This document shows positions 1 through 8,424 of a stretch of DNA of 64,000 bases, piece by piece. The stretch comes from Streptomyces coelicoflavus. Its GTDB lineage: Bacteria > Actinomycetota > Actinomycetes > Streptomycetales > Streptomycetaceae. The position numbers were made by a program, and so were the translations under genes. The stretch lies in assembly GCF_003112555.1 (NCBI RefSeq), contig NZ_BEWB01000003.1, positions 310,001-374,000 on the forward strand. The letters are read 5' to 3'. Every line of letters begins with the position of its first letter. Within the stretch, counting starts at the first letter, position 1. The notes under the pieces are model-generated. The model saw nothing but the letters and a program-made list of their open reading frames with translations, was not told the origin of the DNA and searched no databases.

Positions 1-315
1 GTCGGTGACCTCAAGGACGGCGACTTCCTGCTGGACGTCCGCGAGGACGACGAGTGGCAGGCGGGTCATGCCGCCGGGGCGCTGCACATCCCCCTCAGCG
101 AGTTCGTGGCCCGCTACGGCGAGCTGGCCGAGGCCGCGCCCCAGGACGGCCGGGTGCACGTGCTCTGCCGGGTCGGGGGCCGTTCGGCGCAGGTCACCAT
201 GTACCTGGTCCAGCAGGGCGTCGACGCGGTGAACGTCGACGGGGGCATGCAGGAGTGGGCCGCGGCCGGGCATCCCGTGGTCGACGACAAGGGTGGGCCC
301 GGGCACGTGCTGTAG
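1..315 (+). CDS. Rhodanese-like domain protein (5' end outside window)
   Basis: Reading frame 1 is open from the first base, so the gene begins before the window; 104 residues are visible. The readable part is a rhodanese fold: a LLDVREDDEWQAGHAAGALHIPL segment typical of the domain start, then the active-site loop CRVGGRSAQ with the catalytic Cys, then a closing NVDGGMQEWAAAGHP segment. Single-domain rhodaneses of this size act as cytoplasmic sulfurtransferases or persulfide carriers; the substrate cannot be read from sequence. About 195 bases separate it from the next gene, so there is no sign of coupling. Confidence 0.85.
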   Translation, partial: VGDLKDGDFLLDVREDDEWQAGHAAGALHIPLSEFVARYGELAEAAPQDGRVHVLCRVGGRSAQVTMYLVQQGVDAVNVDGGMQEWAAAGHPVVDDKGGPGHVL

Positions 316-510
316 TCCGTCCCCGCCGGCTCCGGGCCGCCCCGTTCCGATGTGGTGACGGCCACGGTGCGGCCGGTCCGCCGGGGGCTGTGCGGGCGGC
401 CGGTCCTGAGTACCGTTCCCGTGCGAACGTCGCCGAGCAGCCGCACGGGTGGCGCTGGGCGTCCCGTGACGGGACGGGCGAATGGACGGATCGGGACCGA
501 ACGGGGCGGA

Positions 511-1581
511 ATGGACGCGCACGACAAGGACTCGGACGCCCGGCCGGGGCAGAACGAGCCGGACGGACCGGACCGGCCGGACGGTGAAGCGGACGCGGAG
601 GAGACCGGCGGGCCGGCCGGGGCCGCCGAGACCGGCGGGTCGGTAGGGGCTGTTGAGGCCGGCGGGTTCGCCGGTGCGGCCGGAGCCGCTGTCACCGCCA
701 GGACCTCCGGCGCCGCCGGGACTGACGGGGCCGCCGAGGCTCCGGAGGAGGCGGCGGGGGCCGTGGAAGAGGCCGGGGCGGCGGCCGCGGGTGCCGTGGG
801 CGCCGGCTCCGGGGGGACCGGCGCCGTACCTTCCGCCCGGCGTCCCGAAGCCCGTACCGGAGTCGCCGCGCTCTCCCCGCGCTACCAGATCGGTGCCGTG
901 GTCGCCCTCGCGGTGGTCGCGGTCGCCGTCTGCGCCCACCTGGGCCTGGTGTTCCTGCACGTGGCCCCGTCCAACACGCTCACCAAGCAGCACGGCGCCG
1001 CGGTGGACGAGTGGGTCTTCCCGGAGTTCGAGCAGAACTGGAAGCTCTTCGCGCCCAACCCGCTCCAGCAGAACGTCTCCGTCCAGGTCCGCGCCGAGAT
1101 CGGTACGGCGGACGGCGGGATACGGACGACCGGCTGGTACGACCTGTCCGCCGAGGACGGCCGGGACATCGACGGCAATCCGCTGCCGAGCCACACCCAG
1201 CAGAACGAACTGCGCCGGGCCTGGGACTTCTTCGTGGCGACCCACGACTCCGAGGACCGCCCGGTGGGCCTGCGGGGCTCCCTCTCCGAGACGTATCTGC
1301 GGCGCATCGCGCTGCTGCGCCTGGACCGCAACGACGCCGCCGGACCCGGCGGTGTGGTCGAGCGCGTCCAGTACCGTTCCCGGACGACGAACGTGAAGCC
1401 GCCCTCGTGGAGCGGCGAGAAGGTCTCCGCCCGGCCGGTCGTCCGCGAGCTGCCCTGGTGGTCCGTGTCCCCGGAAACCGCGGACACGGCGGACACGTCG
1501 GCCGGGAAGGCCGGAAGCACCGGAAAGGCCGGAAGGGCCGGGAAGGCCGGAAGCACCGGGAAGGAAGGGGGCGCCGCGTGA
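511..1581 (+). CDS. DUF5819-type membrane protein, partner of the HTTM protein
   Basis: 356 residues. The frame is open from 352, but ATG 511 with a GGGGCGGA purine stretch just before it fits the low-complexity start better. Residues 1-120 are a Gly/Ala/Glu-rich cytoplasmic tail, followed by one membrane helix near residues 130-152 (VVALAVVAVAVCAHLGLVFL) and a conserved outer domain with WVFPEFEQNWKLFAPNP. The end is a Gly-Lys-Ala/Ser-Thr repeat (units such as GKAGSTG, nucleotides about 1500-1570). Proteins with the FxQNWxLFAPNP motif are the DUF5819 family, usually encoded directly before an HTTM protein, as here: its TGA overlaps the GTG of the next gene. Function is unknown; a two-protein membrane complex is inferred. 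Confidence 0.75.
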   Translation: MDAHDKDSDARPGQNEPDGPDRPDGEADAEETGGPAGAAETGGSVGAVEAGGFAGAAGAAVTARTSGAAGTDGAAEAPEEAAGAVEEAGAAAAGAVGAGSGGTGAVPSARRPEARTGVAALSPRYQIGAVVALAVVAVAVCAHLGLVFLHVAPSNTLTKQHGAAVDEWVFPEFEQNWKLFAPNPLQQNVSVQVRAEIGTADGGIRTTGWYDLSAEDGRDIDGNPLPSHTQQNELRRAWDFFVATHDSEDRPVGLRGSLSETYLRRIALLRLDRNDAAGPGGVVERVQYRSRTTNVKPPSWSGEKVSARPVVRELPWWSVSPETADTADTSAGKAGSTGKAGRAGKAGSTGKEGGAA

Positions 1582-2915
1582 ACGGCATCGTCCTCTCGGT
1601 CTCCCGCTCCATCGCCCGCGTCACGGGCGCCGCGCTCGGCCCGTACCAGACCGCCGTGGTCCGCGTCGGCTTCAGCGCCACCTGGCTGCTCTTCCTGCTG
1701 CGTGAACTGCCCCACCGCAACGAGCTGTACGGCCCGGGCAGCCCCTGGGGCCACGACCTCGCCCAGCAGCTGATCGCGGACAACGGCGCCTTCACGGCAC
1801 TGATGTGGTCGGACGGGCGGACCTGGTTCGAGATCGTCTACGCGCTGGCCGTCCTGAGCAGCGTGCTGCTCCTGCTGGGCTGGCGCACCCGCACCATGTC
1901 CGTGCTGTTCATGGTCGGCGTGCTCTCGCTTCAGAACCGCAGCGTGTTCATGGGGGACGGCGGCGACAACGTCGTGCACCTGATGAGCATCTACCTGGTC
2001 CTCACCCGGTGCGGCCAGGTGTGGTCGCTGGACGCGCGCCGCGCCCGGCGTGCGGCGGCGGCACGCGCGCGCGGCGTGCGGGTCGTGGACCGGGCCGGGC
2101 CGGTGCTGTGGTGCGTCCTCGGGTTCGCGCTGGTGGCGGTGACGGCGGGGGGCCTCCTCGACGGCGACTGGTTCGTGCCGGCGCTGCTGTGGGCGGTGTG
2201 GGTCTCGCTGGGCCTGTGGTGGCTCGTGGGGCGGGGCGGGGAGGGCAGCCAACCGCGGATCCTGCTGGACGTGGTCGCCAACATCGTGCACAACGGCGCG
2301 CTGGTCGTGATCATGGCCGAGGCGTGTCTGATCTACGCGACGGCCGGCTGGTACAAGATCCAGGGTTCGCGCTGGCAGGACGGCACGGCCGTCCACTACC
2401 CGCTGCACCTGGACTACTTCTCGCCGTGGCCCGCGCTGTCCGACGCCCTGGCTGCCAACGGCACGATGGTCATGCTCATCACGTACGGCACGGTCGCCGT
2501 GCAGGTCGCCTTCCCGTTCGCGCTGTTCAACCGGCGGGTCAAGAATGCGCTCCTGGCCGTGATGATGCTCGAGCACGCGGTGATCGCCGTGACGCTGGGA
2601 CTGCCGTTCTTCTCGCTGGCGATGATCGCCGCCGACGCGGTCTTCCTGCCGACCTCCTTCCTGCGCCGGCTGGGCGGTTGGACGGCCCGCCTGCGCGGCC
2701 GGTTGCCGGGCCGGAGGTTCCCGGTGGTGTTCGCCGGCGCGGTGGACGCGGACGGGCAAGGGCACGGGGGCGGAGATGGAGGCGGAGACGGGGGCGGTCG
2801 TAAGGCGACGGTGCCCGGGCCCCGGGCCCGGGAAGGCGAGGAGGCTGCGGCGGCCGGAGCGGGCGCGGTGGACGGGAAGGACCCCGGTCCCACGCACGTA
2901 GGCTTCCGCACATGA
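1578..2915 (+). CDS. HTTM domain (vitamin K-dependent carboxylase-like) membrane protein
   Basis: 445 residues from GTG 1578, which overlaps the preceding stop (GTGA). At least seven hydrophobic segments are visible, with short charged loops such as GDGGDNVVHLMSIYLVLTRC and the conserved GWYKIQGSRWQDGTAVHYPLHLD region, characteristic of HTTM proteins (related to the membrane part of gamma-glutamyl carboxylase). The last 70 residues are hydrophilic, Gly/Asp-rich and probably disordered. The stop overlaps the ATG of the methyltransferase gene, so all three genes are probably one transcript. Bacterial HTTM proteins have no settled activity; whether this one carboxylates anything is unknown. Confidence 0.8.
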   Translation: MNGIVLSVSRSIARVTGAALGPYQTAVVRVGFSATWLLFLLRELPHRNELYGPGSPWGHDLAQQLIADNGAFTALMWSDGRTWFEIVYALAVLSSVLLLLGWRTRTMSVLFMVGVLSLQNRSVFMGDGGDNVVHLMSIYLVLTRCGQVWSLDARRARRAAAARARGVRVVDRAGPVLWCVLGFALVAVTAGGLLDGDWFVPALLWAVWVSLGLWWLVGRGGEGSQPRILLDVVANIVHNGALVVIMAEACLIYATAGWYKIQGSRWQDGTAVHYPLHLDYFSPWPALSDALAANGTMVMLITYGTVAVQVAFPFALFNRRVKNALLAVMMLEHAVIAVTLGLPFFSLAMIAADAVFLPTSFLRRLGGWTARLRGRLPGRRFPVVFAGAVDADGQGHGGGDGGGDGGGRKATVPGPRAREGEEAAAAGAGAVDGKDPGPTHVGFRT

Positions 2916-3682
2916 CCGACCCCGTCGCTCCCGGCCCGCCGGCCGCCTGGCACCTGCACGCCGGCCGGTGCGTGCTGCTGGACGGTTTCCACGCCCTCAA
3001 GCACGCGCTGCGCTTCGGGGCCGAGGTGCCGGTGGCCGTCACCAGTGACCGGGCGGGCGCTCTGGCCCTCGCCGACGAGCTGGCGCCGGACGTGCGCGGG
3101 GAGCTGGCGGGGCTGCTGACCGAGGTGTCGCGGGAGGCGTACGCGTCGGTCGTGGCGAGGCCGCACCCCACGGCGGTGGCCGCCCTGGCCGTACGGCCCT
3201 CGCGGGCGGCCGGGCTGGAGACGCTGGCGCACACGCCCCGACGGGCCCCCGTCGTGGTCCTCGACCAGCCGCGCAACCTCGGCAACGCGGGGGCGGTGAT
3301 CCGGCTGGCCGCCGGTTTCGGGGCGACCGGCGTGGTCACCACCGGCACGCTCGACCCCTGGCACCCCACGGTGGTGCGCGGCGGGGCGGGGCTGCACTTC
3401 GCGACCGTCGTGGAGCGGCTGGAGGTGGCCGGGCTGCCGCCGGGGCCGGTGTTCGCGCTGGACCCGGAGGGCGAGGACATCCGGGGGCTGAAGCTGCCGG
3501 ACGACGCGCTGCTCGCGTTCGGCTCCGAGCGCAGCGGGCTCTCGCCGGAGCTGCGGGCCCGGGCCGACCACCTGGTGGCGCTGCCGATGCGCCCCCAGGT
3601 CTCCAGCTACAACCTCGCGACCAGTGTGGCCATGACGCTGTTCCACTGGAGCGCCACAGGGGGCGCACCGCGGGTGCCTTAG
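2912..3682 (+). CDS. TrmH/SpoU family RNA 2'-O-methyltransferase
   Basis: 256 residues, start ATG overlapping the upstream stop (ATGA). The C-terminal SPOUT domain shows all three family motifs: N-containing motif 1 (DQPRNLGNAGAVIRLAAGFG), motif 2 (AFGSERSGLSPEL) and knot motif 3 (ALPMRPQVSSYNLATSVAM). The N-terminal 105 residues are a small substrate-binding domain like those of rRNA/tRNA TrmH-type enzymes. It should transfer a methyl group from SAM to a ribose 2'-OH of rRNA or tRNA. The target nucleotide cannot be assigned, so no gene symbol is given. The gene ends 11 bases before the convergent paaN stop. Confidence 0.88.
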   Translation: MTDPVAPGPPAAWHLHAGRCVLLDGFHALKHALRFGAEVPVAVTSDRAGALALADELAPDVRGELAGLLTEVSREAYASVVARPHPTAVAALAVRPSRAAGLETLAHTPRRAPVVVLDQPRNLGNAGAVIRLAAGFGATGVVTTGTLDPWHPTVVRGGAGLHFATVVERLEVAGLPPGPVFALDPEGEDIRGLKLPDDALLAFGSERSGLSPELRARADHLVALPMRPQVSSYNLATSVAMTLFHWSATGGAPRVP

Positions 3683-3693
3683 GGCCCCCTGTC

Positions 3694-5385
3694 TCAGGCC
3701 TGGTGGCGGACCTCCACCACCCGGAAGCGGTTGGCCACGAAGGCGCCGTCGCACAGGGCGGCGTTGGCCGCCGGGTTGCCGCCCGAGCCGTGGAAGTCGG
3801 AGAAGGCGGCCGTCTGGTTGACGTACACCCCGCCGGTGAGGTTGAGGGAGAGCTGGGCGGCCTCGTCCAGGCAGGCCTCCCGCACGGCCTCCTCGACCTC
3901 CGGGTCGGTGGTGTACGCGCCCACCGTCATCGCGCCCTTCTCGCGGACGCTGCGGCGCAGCAGCTCCACCGCGTGGCCGGCGGAGTCGACGGCGACGGCG
4001 AAGGAGACCGGGCCGAAGCACTCGCTGGTGTACGCGGCCTCGTCCTCGGGCTTGGCACCGTCCAGCTTGACGATCACCGGGGTGCGCACGACCGCGTCCG
4101 GGAAGTCGGGGTTGGCCACCTCGCGGGAGGCGAGGGCGACCTCGCCGAGCCCGGCGGCGGCCTCCAGGCGGGCCTTGACGTCCGGGTTGACGATCGCGCC
4201 GAGCAGGGCGTTCGCGCGGGCGTCGTCGCCGAGGAGGCCGTCGACGGCGCGGGCCAGGTCGGCGGTGACCTCGTCGTAGGACTTGTCGCCCTGGTCGGTG
4301 CGGATGCCGTCGCGGGGGATCAGCAGGTTCTGCGGGGTGGTGCACATCTGGCCGCTGTACAGGGACAGGGAGAAGGCCAGGTTGCCGAGCATGCCCTTGT
4401 AGTCGTCGGTCGACTCCACGATCACCGTGTTGACGCCGGCCTTCTCCGTGTACACCTGGGCCTGGCGGGCGTTGGCCTCCAGCCAGTCGCCGAAGGCGGT
4501 GGAGCCGGTGTAGTCGACGATGCGGATCTCGGGGCGGGTCGCCAGGGTCTTGGCGATGCCCTCGCCGGGCCGCTCGGCGGCCAGCGCGACCAGGTTCGGG
4601 TCGAAGCCGGCCTCGGTGAGGACCTCGCGGGCGACCTGGACGGTGAGGGCGAGCGGCAGCACCGCGCGGGGGTGGGGCTTGACCAGGACCGCGTTGCCGG
4701 TGGCGAGGGAGGCGAACAGGCCCGGGTAGCCGTTCCACGTCGGGAAGGTGTTGCAGCCGATGACCAGGCCGATGCCGCGCGGGACGGGCGTGAAGCGCTT
4801 GGTGAGCGCGAGCGGGTCGCGCTTGCCCTGGGGCTTGGTCCACTCCGCCGTGTCGGGGGTGCGGGACTGCTCCACGTACGCGTAGGCCACGGCCTCCATG
4901 CCGCGGTCCTGGGCGTGCGGGCCGCCGGCCTGGAAGGCCATCATGAAGGCCTGGCCGGAGGTGTGCATGACCGCCTGCGCGAACTCCATCGTCCGGTCGG
5001 CGATCCGCCGCAGGATCTCCAGGCAGACCATCGCGCGCAGCTCCGCGCCCGCGTCCCGCCACGCCTTCTGGCCGGCCTTCATGGCGGGCAGCAGCACGTC
5101 GAGGTCCGCGTGCGGGTACTCCACGCCCAGCTCGATCCCGTACGGGGAGACCTCGCCGCCCACCCAGCCGTCGGTGCCGGGCTGGCCGAGGTCGAGGCGG
5201 GTGCCGGAGAGGGCGTCGAAGGCGGCCTTGCCCGCTGCCATGTCCAGGCTGCCGTTCTCCCCGTAGGCCTTGGGGTGCTCGGGGTGGGGGGACCAGTACG
5301 CGCGCGTGCGGATCGTCTCCAGCGCCAGGTCCAGGGTCGGCCGGTGCTGGGCGATCAGCTGGTGTGCGGTGAGTTCGGCGGCCAT
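3694..5385 (-). CDS. paaN: Phenylacetic acid degradation protein PaaN (aldehyde dehydrogenase family)
   Basis: 563 residues, start ATG with AGGAG 10 bases upstream. It is an aldehyde-dehydrogenase-superfamily protein of the PaaN type: cofactor region PRGIGLVIGCNTFPTWNGYPGLFASLATGNAVLVKPHP, catalytic-Cys segment LYSGQMCTTPQNLLIPRDGI, and the PaaN C-terminal half with SECFGPVSFAVAVDS. In phenylacetate catabolism this family is linked to oxidation of the ring-opened semialdehyde CoA thioester. Here it stands as a single-domain protein without the fused hydratase domain of PaaZ. It is divergent from paaH, sharing a 192-base promoter region with an ACCG-N6-CGGT palindrome. The ring-hydroxylating paaABCDE genes are not in the window. 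Confidence 0.9.
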   Translation of the reverse strand: MAAELTAHQLIAQHRPTLDLALETIRTRAYWSPHPEHPKAYGENGSLDMAAGKAAFDALSGTRLDLGQPGTDGWVGGEVSPYGIELGVEYPHADLDVLLPAMKAGQKAWRDAGAELRAMVCLEILRRIADRTMEFAQAVMHTSGQAFMMAFQAGGPHAQDRGMEAVAYAYVEQSRTPDTAEWTKPQGKRDPLALTKRFTPVPRGIGLVIGCNTFPTWNGYPGLFASLATGNAVLVKPHPRAVLPLALTVQVAREVLTEAGFDPNLVALAAERPGEGIAKTLATRPEIRIVDYTGSTAFGDWLEANARQAQVYTEKAGVNTVIVESTDDYKGMLGNLAFSLSLYSGQMCTTPQNLLIPRDGIRTDQGDKSYDEVTADLARAVDGLLGDDARANALLGAIVNPDVKARLEAAAGLGEVALASREVANPDFPDAVVRTPVIVKLDGAKPEDEAAYTSECFGPVSFAVAVDSAGHAVELLRRSVREKGAMTVGAYTTDPEVEEAVREACLDEAAQLSLNLTGGVYVNQTAAFSDFHGSGGNPAANAALCDGAFVANRFRVVEVRHQA

Positions 5386-5507
5386 GCGGGACCAACTCCT
5401 CGTCTCTCACGGACTCCCGACGCGTCGCCGACGCTCCGTCGACGGTCTGTCGAGTCCGTGGACCTGGGGGGAAACCTGGGCAGAAACAGGCGGACACGGC
5501 TAGAGTA

Positions 5508-5521
5508 ACCGAACGATCGGT
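5508..5521. promoter_or_regulatory. PaaR-type operator between paaN and paaH
   Basis: ACCGAACGATCGGT fits the ACCG-N2-CG-N2-CGGT core described, from memory, for the TetR-family repressor PaaR of phenylacetate genes in Corynebacterium. It lies 57 bases before paaH and 123 bases before paaN, so one site could control both directions. A close copy, ACCGAACAATCGGT, occurs at 8351. Binding by the TetR protein encoded at 7092 is inferred from proximity. Confidence 0.7.
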
Positions 5522-5577
5522 CGGGACAAGGGGGTCCGCCGCATCTGTGGAAAACGCCGTGCGGGAGGATCGCGCAC

Positions 5578-7095
5578 ATGACAGCACTCGACCTCAGCAG
5601 CCCCGTGGCCGTCGTCGGCACCGGCACCATGGGCCAGGGCATCGCCCAGGTGGCGCTGGTCGCGGGCCATCCCGTGCGGCTGTACGACGCCGCTCCCGGG
5701 CGGGCCCGGGAAGCGGCCGACGCGATCGGCGCCCGGCTCGACCGGCTCGTCGAGAAGGACCGCCTCACCGGTGCCGAACGGGACGCCGCCCGGGCCCGGC
5801 TCACGCCCGCCGAGAGCCTCGCGGGCCTCGCCGGCTGCGCGCTCGTCGTCGAGGCGGTCGTCGAGCGCCTCGACGTCAAGCAGGAGCTGTTCCGCGCCCT
5901 GGAGGACGTCGTCGGCGACGACTGTCTGCTCGCCACCAACACCTCGTCCCTGTCCGTCACCGCCGTCGGCGGCGCGCTGCGCGAGCCCGGTCGCTTCGTC
6001 GGACTGCACTTCTTCAACCCCGCGCCGCTGCTCCCCCTGGTGGAGGTGGTCTCCGGGTTCGCCACCGACCCGGCGTCGGCCACGCGCGCGTACGAGACGG
6101 CCCGCGCCTGGGGCAAGTCCCCGGTCGCCTGCGCCGACACCCCCGGGTTCGTCGTCAACCGCATCGCCCGGCCCTTCTACGCCGAGGCCCTCGCGGTCTT
6201 CGAGAACCAGGGCGCGGATCCGGCCACGATCGACGCCGTGCTGCGCGAGTCCGGCGGTTTCAGGATGGGCGCCTTCGAGCTGACCGACCTCATCGGGCAG
6301 GACGTCAACGAGTCCGTCACGCACTCCGTGTGGCAGGCGTTCTTCCAGGACGTCCGCTTCACCCCCTCGCTGGCCCAGCGCCGCCTGGTCGAGTCCGGCA
6401 GGCTCGGCCGCAAGAGCGGGCAGGGCTGGTACGACTACCGGGACGGCGCCGAGCGCCCCCGGCCGCACACCGCCGAGCCGGCCGATGCGCCCGCGTACGT
6501 CGTCGTCGAGGGCGACCTGGGCCCGGCGGCCGGACTGGTCGGGCTGATCCGTGAGGCGGGCGTGGAGGTGCGTCCGGAGGACGGGTACGGCGACGGGGGA
6601 AGGCTCGTACTGCCCGGCGGCGGCACGCTGTGCCTCACCGACGGTGAGCCGCTCGTGTCGAAGGACGTCGTCCACTTCGACCTCGCCCTCGACTACCGCG
6701 CGGCCACCCGGATCGCCCTGTCCGCGTCCGAAGAGGTCCGTCCGGGCCTCCTGTCCGAGGCCACCGGCCTGTTCCAGGCGCTCGGCAAGAAGGTCAGCGT
6801 CGTCGGCGACGTCCCCGGCATGATCGTGGCCCGGACCGTCGCCCGGATCATCGACCTGGCGTTCGACGCCGTGGCCAGGGGCGTGGCCGCCCCGGAGGAC
6901 ATCGACACGGCGATGCGGCTGGGTGTGAACTACCCCCTCGGCCCGTTCGAATGGAGCCGCCGGCTCGGTGACACCTGGGCCTACTACCTGCTCTTCCAGG
7001 CGCACGAGTGGGAACCGTCGGGACGCTGGGCGCCGTCCCTCGCGCTCCGCCGCCACGCCGACGCCGCCGAGGCCCGGGAGGACACCGCCTCATGA
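5578..7095 (+). CDS. paaH: 3-hydroxyacyl-CoA dehydrogenase (PaaH-like)
   Basis: 505 residues from ATG 5578, preceded by GGGAGGA. The Rossmann motif GTGTMG is at residues 14-19, the NTSSLSV segment near 121-127, and GLHFFNPAPLLPLVEVV near 141-157 carries the catalytic His. Two 3HCDH C-terminal domains follow: one ending in GRKSGQGWYDYRDG (about 280-290), and a second near 400-490 with GMIVARTVARIIDLAF and LGVNYPLGPFEW. This long two-tail form is typical of PaaH/PaaC enzymes that oxidise 3-hydroxyadipyl-CoA to 3-oxoadipyl-CoA with NAD+. Its stop overlaps the TetR start, so regulator and enzyme are cotranscribed. A general beta-oxidation role is the alternative. Confidence 0.88.
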   Translation: MTALDLSSPVAVVGTGTMGQGIAQVALVAGHPVRLYDAAPGRAREAADAIGARLDRLVEKDRLTGAERDAARARLTPAESLAGLAGCALVVEAVVERLDVKQELFRALEDVVGDDCLLATNTSSLSVTAVGGALREPGRFVGLHFFNPAPLLPLVEVVSGFATDPASATRAYETARAWGKSPVACADTPGFVVNRIARPFYAEALAVFENQGADPATIDAVLRESGGFRMGAFELTDLIGQDVNESVTHSVWQAFFQDVRFTPSLAQRRLVESGRLGRKSGQGWYDYRDGAERPRPHTAEPADAPAYVVVEGDLGPAAGLVGLIREAGVEVRPEDGYGDGGRLVLPGGGTLCLTDGEPLVSKDVVHFDLALDYRAATRIALSASEEVRPGLLSEATGLFQALGKKVSVVGDVPGMIVARTVARIIDLAFDAVARGVAAPEDIDTAMRLGVNYPLGPFEWSRRLGDTWAYYLLFQAHEWEPSGRWAPSLALRRHADAAEAREDTAS

Positions 7096-7694
7096 CCACC
7101 GCCAAGCGCGACACGTACACGCCCGAGACGCTGCTGTCGGTCGCCGTGCAGGTCTTCATCGAGCGCGGCTACGACGGCACCTCCATGGAGCATCTGTCCA
7201 AGGCGGCGGGGATCTCCAAGTCGTCGATATACCACCACGTCACGGGCAAGGAGGAGCTGCTGCGCCGGGCCGTGAGCCGGGCCCTGGACGAGCTCTTCGG
7301 GATCCTCGACGAGGAGCACGCGCGCGAGGGGTCCGCCGCCGAGCGCCTGGAGTACGTCGTGCGGCGCATGGTCGAGGTGCTCATGGCGGAGCTGCCCTAC
7401 GTGACGCTGCTGCTGCGGGTGCGCGGCAACACCGGCACCGAGCGGTGGGCGCTGGAGCGGCGGCGCGAGTTCGACCACCGGGTCGCCGCCCTGCTCAAGG
7501 ACGCGGCCGCCGAGGGGGACGTGCGCGCGGACGTGGAGGTGCGGCTCGCGACCCGCCTGGTCTTCGGCATGATCAACTCGATCGTCGAGTGGTACCGCCC
7601 CGACGTGCCGGACGGCCGGGCGGGCGCCGGCGAGCGCGAGGTGGTCGACGCGGTGGCGCGGCTGGTGTTCGGCGGGCTGCGCAAGGCGTCCTGA
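7092..7694 (+). CDS. TetR family regulator, probable PaaR
   Basis: 200 residues from ATG 7092, overlapping the paaH stop (ATGA); longer in-frame starts lie inside paaH and are rejected. The TetR helix-turn-helix covers about residues 12-58 (TSMEHLSKAAGISKSSIYHHVTGKEELL). The rest is an all-helical ligand domain with GMINSIVEWYRPD near the end. Position in the paaH operon and the flanking ACCG-N6-CGGT palindromes suggest an autoregulated acyl-CoA-sensing repressor of phenylacetate genes, with phenylacetyl-CoA as the likely ligand. The DNA-binding role is certain from the fold; the ligand is inferred. Confidence 0.85.
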   Translation: MTTAKRDTYTPETLLSVAVQVFIERGYDGTSMEHLSKAAGISKSSIYHHVTGKEELLRRAVSRALDELFGILDEEHAREGSAAERLEYVVRRMVEVLMAELPYVTLLLRVRGNTGTERWALERRREFDHRVAALLKDAAAEGDVRADVEVRLATRLVFGMINSIVEWYRPDVPDGRAGAGEREVVDAVARLVFGGLRKAS

Positions 7695-7730
7695 GCGGCC
7701 CGGGACGGGTGGGGCCGGCCCCACCGCCGG

Positions 7731-8249
7731 TCAGCCCTGCGGTTCGAGGTCCTCGGTCTCGAAGACCAGCAGCGTGCGGGTGCTGAGCACCTCCGGGATG
7801 GCCTGGAGGCGGCTGAGCACCAGCTCGCGCAGGGCCCGGTTGTCCGGGGTGTGCACCAGCAGCAGCACGTCGAAGTCGCCGCCCACCAGCGCGATGTGCG
7901 AGGCCCCGGGCAGCTTCCGCAGCTCGGCCCGGACCGTGCGCCAGGAGTTCTGGACGATCTTCAGGGTGATGTACGCCGAGGTGCCGTGCCCGGCGCGTTC
8001 GTGGTCGACGCGGGCGCCGAAGCCGCGGATGACGCCGTCCTCGACGAGCCGGTTGATGCGTGCGTAGGCGTTCGCGCGCGAGACGTGCACCCGCTCCGCG
8101 ACCGACCGTATGGAGGCGCGGCCGTCCGCCTGGAGCATGCGCAGGATGTCCTGGTCGATGGCGTCCAGCGGGCGCGGGGGCGGCGGGGTGCCCGCCTCGT
8201 CCGCGCCGGCGCCCTCCCCGGGGCGATCGGCCATTTGTTCAGATGCCAC
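7731..8249 (-). CDS. Lrp/AsnC family transcriptional regulator (BkdR-like)
   Basis: 172 residues from GTG 8249; ATG 8234 five codons in is an alternative. After a 27-residue Pro/Gly-rich head comes the AsnC helix-turn-helix (LDAIDQDILRMLQADGRASIRSVAERVHVSRANAYARINRL), then the RAM effector domain (AYITLKIVQ through ALVGGDFDVLLLVHTPDNRALRELVL). Such proteins assemble as octamers and respond to amino acids or 2-oxo acids. It is divergent from the E1alpha/E1beta/E2 operon, the arrangement of BkdR-type regulators next to branched-chain 2-oxoacid dehydrogenase genes. Regulation of that operon is therefore likely, probably together with the TetR protein whose operator-like site lies in the same intergenic region. 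Confidence 0.85.
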   Translation of the reverse strand: MASEQMADRPGEGAGADEAGTPPPPRPLDAIDQDILRMLQADGRASIRSVAERVHVSRANAYARINRLVEDGVIRGFGARVDHERAGHGTSAYITLKIVQNSWRTVRAELRKLPGASHIALVGGDFDVLLLVHTPDNRALRELVLSRLQAIPEVLSTRTLLVFETEDLEPQG

Positions 8250-8350
8250 GTGCCCCCGCCTTCCCCTGATGGACGTCCTGCGTCCATCTCAGGCTGTGGA
8301 GAACCGTTTGTCCACAGCCTGGGGCCGCCTGTAGCCAAAATGTGCCGACG

Positions 8351-8364
8351 ACCGAACAATCGGT
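8351..8364. promoter_or_regulatory. Second PaaR-like operator, upstream of the first 2-oxoacid dehydrogenase operon
   Basis: ACCGAACAATCGGT differs at one central base from the paaN/paaH site at 5508. It lies 61 bases upstream of the E1alpha start and about 100 bases from the divergent Lrp start, a good position for control of the operon promoter. The match ties the TetR regulator to this operon. It is a sequence-based inference only. Confidence 0.6.
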
Positions 8365-8424
8365 AGGTGAGGCCCGTCACACCCGTGGCGAGCCCAGAGC
8401 CGTCTCCCACGAGGAGGTGCCGTC

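Noticed and set aside
5386..5577. Small ORF between paaN and paaH
   Set aside because: No start with ribosome site; the region holds promoter and operator.
2414..5587. 1057-codon minus-strand frame over the HTTM, methyltransferase and paaN genes
   Set aside because: Composition is low complexity and it covers the real genes on another frame; no ribosome site or family motif.
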